Part shown: piece after piece, positions 45,719-52,988 of the stretch
Layout: the number at the start of each line of letters is the position of its first letter
Position numbering within the stretch: position 1 is the first letter of the stretch
Assembly (NCBI RefSeq): GCF_024437735.1
Contig: NZ_JANFQO010000003.1
Location: 186,001-250,000 of the forward strand
From: Tahibacter harae
Lineage (GTDB): Bacteria; Pseudomonadota; Gammaproteobacteria; Xanthomonadales; Rhodanobacteraceae
Direction: 5' to 3'
Length of the DNA stretch: 64,000 nt
Position numbers and translations under genes: made by a program
The notes under the pieces: generated by a model
The model's database searches: none
Told to the model about the DNA's origin: nothing
The model's input: the letters and a program-made list of their open reading frames with translations, nothing else

Positions 45719-47530
45719 ATGAAGCCAACCCTCGCCCTCTGCACCAGCCTGCTGGCCCTGAGCGCCGCCGCGGGCGCCGCGCCGCCGGTCGCCGGCCAGA
45801 TCGCCAAGGCCGGACTCCCTCTGAGCATCCGCGACGATGTCGCCGCACCGGCGCTGAAAAACGCCGAAGCCGACGTGCCGCCGCAGACCACCCTGGTGCC
45901 GCCGCCGCTGCCGCGGCGCGCCAGCGACCGGCGTATCAGCCAGCCCGCGCTGGACAGCATCCAGACCTTTGCCGGCACGCGGCCCTTCGTCCACACCAGC
46001 GTGGCCGAGGGCACCATCGCGAGTTACGGTTCCGACCTGGTCTCGGTGCACAGCGCTTCCGGCGCGCGGATCGAGCGCACGCCCAACAGCAGCCTGTCCA
46101 TCGTGCGCAATTACCAGCTGGCCTATTCGCATTCCCGCGACGGCGGCCACAGCTGGACCAGCGCCTACCTGCCGCCGCTGCCGGGCAGCACGGCCACGCT
46201 GGGCTTCGGCAGCGTCGATGTGGACCGCAACGGCAATTTCTATGTCGGCGGCATTGGCGTATCGGCCGCGGGCGAACGCACTGTCACCGTGAACAAATCG
46301 CTCAACGGCGGCCGCGATTTCGGCGCCGCGGGCCCGGTCGACAGCAGCGGCCGCGTCGACAAGAGCTGGCTGGCGGTAGGCCGCGATCCGCGCCGGCCGC
46401 AGCGCGACAATGTCTACCTGACCTGGGTTTCCTTCGACGACAGCAGCGGCGCCAGCGTGCTGCGCTTCGCCCGCTCCATCGATGGCGGGCGCAACTTCAC
46501 CGTGAGCACGGTGTTTGCGCCGGAGCCGGATCCGGAACTGGCCAATCCGCAGAACGTGGTGCAGTTCCCCATGGTCACCACCGACCCCAGCAACGGCAAG
46601 GTCTACATCGCCTTCCTGCAGTTCGGCTTCGTGGCGCAGGACTATCTGCGCATACACGAATCCGACGACGGCGGCGAAACCTTCCGCCCGGTCACGTTCC
46701 ATGTGCCGGGAGCGCCGAATGCGGAGGTCTATCCGGTGACCCAGCCCGGTACCGCGACCGAGTGCGGCGCGTTCGCGCAGCAGGGGCCGGACGGCCAGGT
46801 CTTCTACGTACCCAATACCCTGCTCACCCTGCATGCCGGCACCGACCTCGGCGGCTCGGCCAGCGGCGCGCCGCGCTACCAGCATGCGACGCGGGTGAAC
46901 CTGCAACCGGCGCTGGCGGCCTCGCGCGGCAGCCTGCACCTGGCCTGGTCCAACTCCACCAGCACCGCCTTCGGCGATCCGCAGTCGGGCGCGCGCATCC
47001 ACTACCTGCGCTCGCGCAACGGCGGCGCCACCTGGAGTCCCGCCCAGATCGTCGATACCAGCGGCCCGGCCGATGCGCGCCAGGTCATGCCGGCCATCGC
47101 CCTGGGCCGCAACCGCCCCGCCCGCAACGCCTTCGTCGCCGCGCAGCCGCAGGAAGTGCACATTTCCTACTATGCGCAGCTCCCCGACGGCAGCATCGTG
47201 CGCCGCCTGGCCCAGTCGAACGACCGCGGCGAAAGCTTCCCGCTACGCAATATCCGCCAGCTTTCCGACGCCCCCTCGACCCTGGCGCCCAGCAACACGC
47301 CGCTGGCGGATGCCGCCAACCCCTACCGCACCACCCATTACAACCGCCTCAAGGGTGCCTGCACCTCGCTGGGCGACTACGCCGGCATCAGCGTCGATGC
47401 CGGCACCGTGCATTCGGTCTGGGGCGATTCGCGCGAGCAGCTGACCCAGCCGGTAGATCCGCTGGATCCGATCTCCGGCCAGGTGCATGCGCGCGAAAGC
47501 GTGTTCTACCGCGCGCTGCCGGTCCTCTGA
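45719..47530 (+). CDS. Secreted BNR/Asp-box repeat (sialidase-fold) protein
   Basis: The 603-aa product has a signal peptide (1-20) and a multi-bladed propeller. At least five Asp-boxes are visible: S-R-D-G-G-H-S-W, S-I-D-G-G-R-N-F, S-D-D-G-G-E-T-F, S-R-N-G-G-A-T-W and S-N-D-R-G-E-S-F. The Arg triad and catalytic Tyr/Glu of true sialidases were not recognised, so it may be a binding protein or another glycosidase-like exoprotein. It lies between the sensor kinase and the response regulator on the same strand, suggesting it is a target or accessory sensor of that pair. Confidence 0.88.
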   Translation: MKPTLALCTSLLALSAAAGAAPPVAGQIAKAGLPLSIRDDVAAPALKNAEADVPPQTTLVPPPLPRRASDRRISQPALDSIQTFAGTRPFVHTSVAEGTIASYGSDLVSVHSASGARIERTPNSSLSIVRNYQLAYSHSRDGGHSWTSAYLPPLPGSTATLGFGSVDVDRNGNFYVGGIGVSAAGERTVTVNKSLNGGRDFGAAGPVDSSGRVDKSWLAVGRDPRRPQRDNVYLTWVSFDDSSGASVLRFARSIDGGRNFTVSTVFAPEPDPELANPQNVVQFPMVTTDPSNGKVYIAFLQFGFVAQDYLRIHESDDGGETFRPVTFHVPGAPNAEVYPVTQPGTATECGAFAQQGPDGQVFYVPNTLLTLHAGTDLGGSASGAPRYQHATRVNLQPALAASRGSLHLAWSNSTSTAFGDPQSGARIHYLRSRNGGATWSPAQIVDTSGPADARQVMPAIALGRNRPARNAFVAAQPQEVHISYYAQLPDGSIVRRLAQSNDRGESFPLRNIRQLSDAPSTLAPSNTPLADAANPYRTTHYNRLKGACTSLGDYAGISVDAGTVHSVWGDSREQLTQPVDPLDPISGQVHARESVFYRALPVL

Positions 47531-47594
47531 CCTGCCGGGCCGCGCCTGCGCCGCCGCTATACTGCGGCGGCACAAGCGGCGCGGCCGCACTTCC

Positions 47595-48251
47595 ATGCAT
47601 CCTGAAACCGTGCCCATGAACCAGCCCGTGCATCGCATCCTGCTCGTCGACGATCACGCCGTGGTGCGCGAAGGCATACGTTCGCTGCTGGATACCGAGC
47701 CCGACCTGCACGTGGTGGGCGAAGTCGGTTCGGCCGAGGAAGCCCTGACCTTCGTCGCGCATACGCCGGTGGACCTGGCCACCTTCGACCTGCGCATGCC
47801 GGGCCTGGCCGCCGAGGCCGCGGTGCGTGCGCTAAGCGCCAGCCATCCGCAGTTGCGCATCCTGATCCTGACCAGCTTCTTCGTCGATGCGGAAGTGCGC
47901 GCCGTGCTCGCCGCCGGCGCTTCCGGCTATGTGCTCAAGGACGCCCGGCGCGAGGAAATCCTCACCGCCGTGCGCGCCGTGCTCGGCGGCAACAACTGGA
48001 TACACCCGCCGCTGCAGGGCCGCGTGCTGCAACTGCTGCGCCAGGCGCCGGAACCGGCCAGCGCGCTGACGCCGCGCGAACGCGATGTGCTGGAACTGCT
48101 GGGCCGCGGCCTCAGCAACAAGCGCATCGCCCAGGCGCTGGGCCTGACCGAGGGCACGGTCAAGAGCTACCTGCGCCAGATCTTCCCCAAGATCAAGGCC
48201 GCCGACCGGCTGCAGGCGGCGCTGTACGCGCGCAGCCTGGCGGCGCCATAG
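47595..48251 (+). CDS. NarL/FixJ-family response regulator
   Basis: From ATG 47595 the product is 218 aa; ATG 47616 is an alternative since neither has a strong ribosome site. The receiver domain has the acidic pair L-L-V-D-D-H, the phospho-acceptor in T-F-D-L-R-M-P-G, the switch Thr (I-L-T-S) and Lys in G-Y-V-L-K-D. The C-terminal LuxR helix-turn-helix reads T-P-R-E-R-D-V-L-E-L-L and N-K-R-I-A-Q-A-L-G-L. The likely kinase is the propeller sensor encoded 2 kb upstream. Confidence 0.94.
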   Translation: MHPETVPMNQPVHRILLVDDHAVVREGIRSLLDTEPDLHVVGEVGSAEEALTFVAHTPVDLATFDLRMPGLAAEAAVRALSASHPQLRILILTSFFVDAEVRAVLAAGASGYVLKDARREEILTAVRAVLGGNNWIHPPLQGRVLQLLRQAPEPASALTPRERDVLELLGRGLSNKRIAQALGLTEGTVKSYLRQIFPKIKAADRLQAALYARSLAAP

Positions 48252-48267
48252 CCCGCCAGCGCAGGGC

Positions 48268-49266
48268 TCACAGGTCCCGCGCCACGCGCAGGCCGACGTT
48301 GTGATAGCGCGAGGTCCGCGGCAGCAGCATGCGTATCGCCGAGCGCAGCCAGACCGGCTCGTCGCTCCAGGCCATGCCGCGGATCGCGTAGCGCACGCAA
48401 TCGGCCACCGCGGCCGGACGTTCGCCGGCGAGCTGGCGCGCGTAAGGGATGTAGCAGTCCCCGCTCCATTCCGACACATTGCCGACCGTGTCGTAGAGGC
48501 CGAACGCATTCGGCGCCAGGCTGGCCACCGGAGCGGTCGCGCCATGGCCGTCGTCGCAATGGCTGGACGCGAACATGACCGTGGAGACCACGCCGAATGC
48601 GCTGCGCGCATAAGCCCTGCCGCTGATGTCGGCGCCGTTGGCGAAGCGGCAGCCGCCGTCGGGATTCTCGCCCCAGGGCCAGGGCGTGGTGCTGCCGGCG
48701 CGGATGGCATATTCCTGCTCGGCCTCGGTCGGCAGGCGGTAGGCCTTGCCGGTCGCGCGGCCCAGCCAGGACACATAGGCGTGGGCATCGTTCCAGCTGA
48801 TGCAGGCGACCGGATGGCGGTCGTCCTGGGCGACACCGAACGCGCGCCAGCTGCTGCCGCGCTTCCATTCGGGCTTGAGCGAACCGACAGGCACGAAGCA
48901 GCCGTAGGTATCGCTCTTGTCCGGCACCGGCGTGTCGCGCTCGGCGTCGGTGACGTAGCCGGTCGCGCGCACGAAGGCGGCGAATTCGCCGCGGCTCACT
49001 TCGGTACGCCCCAGCGCAAAGGCCCCGACGCTGACCTCGTGCACCGGCCCTTCGGCCGGCCGGCGGCCGGCCTCGCTGTCCGGGCTGCCCAGCCGAACAC
49101 GTCCGGCAGGCACTTCGACCAGGACCGGCCCCGGGCTGCCATCGGCCAGGGTATCGCGGAACTCGCGTGCGGCCGGGGCGGCGGCAGCGGCGGCCAGCAG
49201 CAGTGCGGCCAAGCCGTTCCGGGCGCAGTGCACGCGGCGGCGATGCATGGACGGGATCGGACGCAT
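48268..49266 (-). CDS. Exported SUMF1/FGE-sulfatase domain protein (not a true FGE)
   Basis: ATG 49266 has GGAGGG five to six bases upstream; the product is 332 aa with an N-terminal signal anchor (about 20-35). The SUMF1 fold is clear: L-G-R-T-E-V-S-R-G-E-F, P-V-A-C-I-S-W-N-D-A, R-L-P-T-E-A-E, W-P-W-G-E, N-V-S-E-W and the terminal R-G-M-A-W ... V-G-L-R-V-A. The paired active-site Cys of formylglycine-generating enzymes are not in place. Non-catalytic or iron-sensor-like roles of SUMF1 proteins, for example in signalling or surface systems, are possible. It converges on the response regulator gene with 16 bp between. Confidence 0.87.
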   Translation of the reverse strand: MRPIPSMHRRRVHCARNGLAALLLAAAAAAPAAREFRDTLADGSPGPVLVEVPAGRVRLGSPDSEAGRRPAEGPVHEVSVGAFALGRTEVSRGEFAAFVRATGYVTDAERDTPVPDKSDTYGCFVPVGSLKPEWKRGSSWRAFGVAQDDRHPVACISWNDAHAYVSWLGRATGKAYRLPTEAEQEYAIRAGSTTPWPWGENPDGGCRFANGADISGRAYARSAFGVVSTVMFASSHCDDGHGATAPVASLAPNAFGLYDTVGNVSEWSGDCYIPYARQLAGERPAAVADCVRYAIRGMAWSDEPVWLRSAIRMLLPRTSRYHNVGLRVARDL

Positions 49267-49443
49267 GGGAACCCTCCGGCTGCGGGCGCGGTTTGCGCTA
49301 CCCCGGATCCAATGCGCCGGCGCGGCCGAAGCGAACATCGCGCCGCGGCGAATCGCCGCAGAAGCGCCGGCACGGCCCAGGCCGGCGTACCGTGTCACCG
49401 GCCCGCTATAATCCCGTTAAGTTCCGTCCGAGTACGCCCACCG

Positions 49444-50448
49444 ATGCCCAGCGCTGCCACGGCCCTGTCGTCCGCCCTTCCCGATTTCGCCGCCGTGCAG
49501 GAACGGGCCCGTCCCGACATGCAGGCAGTGGACAACCTGATCCGCGGCCGGCTGGCCTCGGACGTGGTGCTGATCAACCAGATCTCGGCCCACATCATCG
49601 GCGGCGGCGGCAAGCGCCTGCGTCCCATGCTGCACCTGCTGGCGGCGCGCGCCGCGGGCTACCAGGGCAGCGACCATATCCAGCTCGCCGCGGTGATCGA
49701 ATTCATCCATACCGCGACCCTGCTGCACGACGACGTGGTCGACGAATCCGACCTGCGCCGCGGCCGCAAGACCGCCAACGCCATGTGGGGCAATGCGGCC
49801 AGCGTGCTGGTCGGCGATTTCCTGTACTCGCGCTCGTTCCAGCTGATGGTGGAGCTGGAGCGCCTGCGCGTGATGCAGATTCTGGCCGACACCACCAACG
49901 CCATCGCCGAAGGCGAGGTGCTGCAGCTGCTCAATATCGGCAACGCCGACACCGACGAGACGGCCTACCTGCGCGTGATCGAGCGCAAGACCGCCGTGCT
50001 GTTCGGCGCCGCCACGCGCCTGGGCGCGGTGCTGGCCGGCCTGCCGCCGGAGCAGGAAGAGGCCATGTACCGCTTCGGCCTGGACCTGGGCTACGCCTTC
50101 CAGATCGCCGACGACCTGCTCGACTACGTTTCCGACGCCGATACCCTGGGCAAGAACATCGGCGACGACATCGCCGAGGGCAAGCCCACCCTGCCGCTGA
50201 TCTACGCCATCGCGCGCAGCACGCCGGAACAGGCGCAGAGCCTGCGCCGGGCGATCGAATCCGGCGGGCTGGACTCGCTCGACAACGTCATCGCCGCGAT
50301 CCGCGACTCGGGCGCGCTGGAACTGACCCGCGCCAAGGCCCTGGGCTATGCGGACGCGGCCCGCAGCAACCTGCAGGTGCTGCCGCCCTCGCCCGCGCGC
50401 GATGCGCTGGAGTCGCTGGCGCGCTACGCCGTGGACCGGACCTACTGA
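49444..50448 (+). CDS. ispB: Polyprenyl (octaprenyl) diphosphate synthase
   Basis: The 334-aa trans-prenyltransferase makes the ubiquinone side chain. The first Asp-rich motif is L-L-H-D-D-V-V-D (Asp96/97/100) and the second is Q-I-A-D-D-L-L-D (Asp223/224/227), with G-K-R-L-R-P near the start. Chain length (C40 or so) cannot be read exactly from the sequence. It is followed by the SET and HutD genes. Confidence 0.96.
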   Translation: MPSAATALSSALPDFAAVQERARPDMQAVDNLIRGRLASDVVLINQISAHIIGGGGKRLRPMLHLLAARAAGYQGSDHIQLAAVIEFIHTATLLHDDVVDESDLRRGRKTANAMWGNAASVLVGDFLYSRSFQLMVELERLRVMQILADTTNAIAEGEVLQLLNIGNADTDETAYLRVIERKTAVLFGAATRLGAVLAGLPPEQEEAMYRFGLDLGYAFQIADDLLDYVSDADTLGKNIGDDIAEGKPTLPLIYAIARSTPEQAQSLRRAIESGGLDSLDNVIAAIRDSGALELTRAKALGYADAARSNLQVLPPSPARDALESLARYAVDRTY

Positions 50449-50491
50449 TGGCCGGCACCGCCGCCGGCCGCGCCGCCGCGGTGCCGCCGGC

Positions 50492-50959
50492 ATGATATTG
50501 CCGCGCTACCACATCGCCGATTCGCTGATCCCCGGCGCCGGCAAGGGCCTGTTCGTCGCCGAACACGTCGCGCGCGGCCGCCTGATCACCGCACCCGACG
50601 CCATCCCCGAAGTATTCCGCTTCGACGAAATCGCCCGGCGCCCCGACGCGGCCCAGCTGCTGCCCTCGACCGTGCGCTGGTTCGAGGACCGCTACACCGT
50701 CACGCCCGAATGGCCGGACGAGTGCTATATCAACCACGCCTTCGACCCGACCGGGCTGTGGCACCTGGGCTTCGTCTTCGCCCTGCGCGACCTGGCGCCG
50801 GGCACCGAAGTGACCGTCGACTACCGCCACCTGCTCGCACCCGGCCAGGCCGAGGATTTCCCCGACACAAGCACCGGCGCGCCCATCGTCGGCTTCAGCT
50901 GGGAAGAGAGTCTGGCCACCTCTACTGCACAGCTGCACGCCCTGCTGGAGCGCCGATGA
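50492..50959 (+). CDS. SET-domain protein (putative lysine methyltransferase)
   Basis: The 155-aa product has I-A-D-S-L-I-P-G-A-G-K-G-L-F near the start and C-Y-I-N-H-A-F-D-P-T-G-L-W, then D-L-A-P-G-T-E-V-T-V-D-Y, the SET-core motifs for SAM and substrate binding. It is a stand-alone SET protein without extra domains; the target is unknown. Its TGA overlaps the ATG of the HutD/Ves gene, so the two are coupled, and ispB is 44 bp upstream. Confidence 0.85.
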   Translation: MILPRYHIADSLIPGAGKGLFVAEHVARGRLITAPDAIPEVFRFDEIARRPDAAQLLPSTVRWFEDRYTVTPEWPDECYINHAFDPTGLWHLGFVFALRDLAPGTEVTVDYRHLLAPGQAEDFPDTSTGAPIVGFSWEESLATSTAQLHALLERR

Positions 50960-51546
50960 CTACCTTGCACCTGCTGCGCGCCCACGACTACCGCCGCATG
51001 GCCTGGAAGAACGGCGGCGGTATCACCACCGAGATCGCGCGCGTCCCGGCCGAGGGCGAAGCCTTCGACTGGCGCATCTCCATCGCCGAGATCGCCCAGG
51101 ACGGCGACTTTTCCATCTTTCCCGGAATCGACCGCGAGCTGATGTTGCTCGACGGCGGCGGCGTGGAACTGCTGATAGGCACCGAGGCCTCCGTGAGCCT
51201 GGAGCGGCGCTACCAGAAGCATGCCTTCCCCGGCGAGGCGCCGGTGAGCTGCCACCTGCTCGACGGCCCCACGCGGGATTTCAACGTAATGGTGCGCCGC
51301 GGCCGCTACAGCGCCGAACTGCTGGCCCGCCCCATCGTCGGCGCGCAGCTGCTGTTTCCGGCCGCAGGCACGACCTGGCTGGTCCATGTGGCCAATGGCC
51401 ATGCCGCCTTCAACGACCGGCCCGAAGTGCCTGCGGCCCAGGCCGGCGAAACTCTGGTCGTCGAATTCGACGCGGGCGGTTCTTCGCCGCTGGTGCTCAA
51501 TGGGGCCGGGGAACTGGTGCTGGTCAAGTTGACCAGGCTGGGTTGA
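50956..51546 (+). CDS. HutD/Ves family cupin protein
   Basis: The 196-aa protein begins after an ATGA overlap with the SET gene. Family motifs: R-M-A-W-K-N-G-G-G-I-T-T-E, D-W-R-I-S-I-A-E, F-S-I-F-P-G-I-D-R and D-F-N-V-M-V-R-R-G. HutD/Ves are cupins linked to histidine use or cold stress; no hut genes are here. Biochemical activity unknown. Confidence 0.92.
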   Translation: MTTLHLLRAHDYRRMAWKNGGGITTEIARVPAEGEAFDWRISIAEIAQDGDFSIFPGIDRELMLLDGGGVELLIGTEASVSLERRYQKHAFPGEAPVSCHLLDGPTRDFNVMVRRGRYSAELLARPIVGAQLLFPAAGTTWLVHVANGHAAFNDRPEVPAAQAGETLVVEFDAGGSSPLVLNGAGELVLVKLTRLG

Positions 51547-51790
51547 AAGGCAACGGGACGGGCCGGGACATTCCCGAGCGCGGATTCGCGGTTGCCGGGT
51601 CCGGGGCCAATTCCGAATCCCGCCCCCGGCACGCAGCCGGGAAAAGCCCGATCCCCAGCACGAACGCACTTGGGGAGCGAGCTAGGTAAAGAGGCGGCGC
51701 GTCAGATCACTGGGCAATCTGGTATTCGCCGGATCTTCAAGCGCTGAAGTTTTTCGGAAAAATCCAAACGACGAGGCGCGTTGATCGTCG

Positions 51791-51836
51791 CCCCTCATCC
51801 CCAACCCGCTCCCGGCGCAGCCCGGGGGAGAGGGAG
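51791..51836. repeat. REP-like palindromic element
   Basis: The segment begins CCCCTCATCCCCAACCCGCT and ends CCGGGGGAGAGGGAG, with a CTCCCGG/CCGGGGGAG stem around CGCAGC. From memory this CCTCATCCCCAACC...GGGAGAGGG pattern is a dispersed intergenic repeat in Xanthomonadales and relatives. Confidence 0.55.
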
Positions 51837-51921
51837 TTTTCCGCCTCTTCTCACGGGAACGCGGCGGTTCCGCTTGCCGGAAACCTCGGGCACTGCGACG
51901 AAGCCGACCGCAGCGCATCTC

Positions 51922-52056
51922 GGCACAGCCATCCCCGGCACATCCGTATTCGGCACTTCCGGCTTCGGCGCCCCCATCCTCGACGCCCCCACCCACGGCG
52001 CATTCATCCTCAACGCACCAGTCCTCAACGCCTCCACCCACAGCACATTCACCACA
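51922..52056. repeat. 15-bp minisatellite, nine units
   Basis: Nine consecutive 15-mers fit the pattern (G/A)(G/A)C(A/G)C(A/C/T)nnn(A/G/T)nnnn, starting GGCACAGCCATCCCC, GGCACATCCGTATTC, GGCACTTCCGGCTTC, GGCGCCCCCATCCTC. Translated on the plus strand this gives pentads (GTAIP, GTSVF, GTSGF, GAPIL, DAPTH, GAFIL, NAPVL, NASTH, STFTT); the minus strand also reads in pentads (ALRTG, ALRMN, APWVG, ASRMG). No start, ribosome site or conserved flank was found, so it is called as repeat DNA rather than as a gene. Confidence 0.75.
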
Positions 52057-52101
52057 ATTTCCACAAGAAAACCAACAACCACAGCACCCCGGGCACGCTG
52101 C

Positions 52102-52788
52102 TCAGGTCTCCGACCACCGCCGCAGCAGGTTGTGATACACGCCGACCAGCTGGATCAGCGCCGGATCCTCCGGCCTGTCCCGCGTCAGGTGCTGTATCGA
52201 CACATCCAGGTCGAACAGCAGCCGCCGCTCGCCTTCGTCGCGTACCAGGCTCTGGATCCAGAAGAACGAAGCCACGCGCGCACCGCGCGTGACCGGCAGC
52301 ACCTGGTGCAGGCTGCTGGCCGGGTACAGGATCAGATCGCCGGCCGGCAGCTTCACGCTGTGGGTGCCGAAGCTGTCCTCGATCATCAGGTCGCCGCCGT
52401 CGTATTCCTCCGGCCCGCTGAGGAACAGCGTGGCGGAAAGATCGGTGCGCAGCGGACTGCGGTCCTCGCCGGTGCGCGGATAGCGCACCGCATTGTCCAC
52501 ATGGAAACCGAAGGACTGGCCTTCGCGGTAGCAGTTGAACAGCGGCGGGAAGATGCGCCGGGGCAGCGCGCCGGCCATGAAAGTGGGATGGCGCTGCAGG
52601 CGGTCGAGGATCACCGCGCCCAGTTCGCGCGCGACCGCGTGATCGTCCGGCAGCTGCAGATTGTGCTTGGCCCTGGCCGACTGATAGCCCGCGGTGATGC
52701 GGCCATCGGCCCAGTCGGCCGCGTCGAGCCGGGCGCGGAATTCACCGACTTCGGCCGGGCTCAGGACATTGGCGACGTGCAGCAGCAT
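52102..52788 (-). CDS. piuC: Fe(II)/2-oxoglutarate dioxygenase, PKHD-type (PiuC-like)
   Basis: The 228-aa product has the 2-His-1-carboxylate site F-H-V-D (His96, Asp98) and distal His161, plus Arg171 for 2-oxoglutarate. PiuC/YbiX proteins are encoded beside Fiu/PiuA siderophore receptors in Pseudomonas and E. coli; the exact reaction is not established. Here it is 200 bp downstream of such a receptor on the same strand, with a possible hairpin between. Confidence 0.95.
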   Translation of the reverse strand: MLLHVANVLSPAEVGEFRARLDAADWADGRITAGYQSARAKHNLQLPDDHAVARELGAVILDRLQRHPTFMAGALPRRIFPPLFNCYREGQSFGFHVDNAVRYPRTGEDRSPLRTDLSATLFLSGPEEYDGGDLMIEDSFGTHSVKLPAGDLILYPASSLHQVLPVTRGARVASFFWIQSLVRDEGERRLLFDLDVSIQHLTRDRPEDPALIQLVGVYHNLLRRWSET

Positions 52789-52942
52789 GGACGTGGAGCC
52801 TGGATGGAAGGAGTGTGCATGGTAGCGCAGCGCCTGCGGCAGCCCGCTTGATCGACGTCAAGCCGCCTTCGCCGGCAGCCTTTGCCGCGGACAATCAGCA
52901 CGACGGCCAGGCGTGAGGCCCGGCCGTCGCAGTTCCCGAAAG

Positions 52943-52966
52943 TGCCGCCACGTCCCTGCGGCGGCA
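52943..52966 (-). terminator. Possible attenuating hairpin between receptor and piuC
   Basis: TGCCGCC and GGCGGCA arms around a ten-base loop, followed on the minus strand by CTTTC, 22 bp after the receptor stop. The weak T-tract suggests partial readthrough to piuC. Confidence 0.4.
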
Positions 52967-52988
52967 TTTGCCACAAGCAGCGCGTGGA

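Larger units (their letters stand above)
51547..52101. other. 555-bp intergenic region with repeats
   Basis: No gene is called here. Besides the two repeats listed separately (51791-51836 and 51922-52056), it starts with a G/C-rich patch of the GGATTCG type (about 51575-51635). ORFs crossing it on both strands are translations of the repeats. Confidence 0.5.

Noticed and set aside
41818-46017. 1399-aa minus-strand open frame and 1257-aa second plus-strand frame over the kinase
   Set aside because: Both are shadows of the histidine kinase frame; neither has a ribosome site or recognisable domain.
45719-47530. True sialidase (neuraminidase)
   Set aside because: Asp-boxes are clear, but the Arg triad and catalytic Tyr/Glu could not be placed, so it is called only as BNR-repeat protein.
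48268-49266. Formylglycine-generating enzyme for a sulfatase
   Set aside because: The active-site Cys pair is missing and there is no sulfatase gene nearby.
51682-52082. Minus-strand pentapeptide-like small ORFs at the minisatellite
   Set aside because: They exist only because the 15-bp unit is free of stops in several frames; no start signal or conserved flank, so it was left as a repeat.
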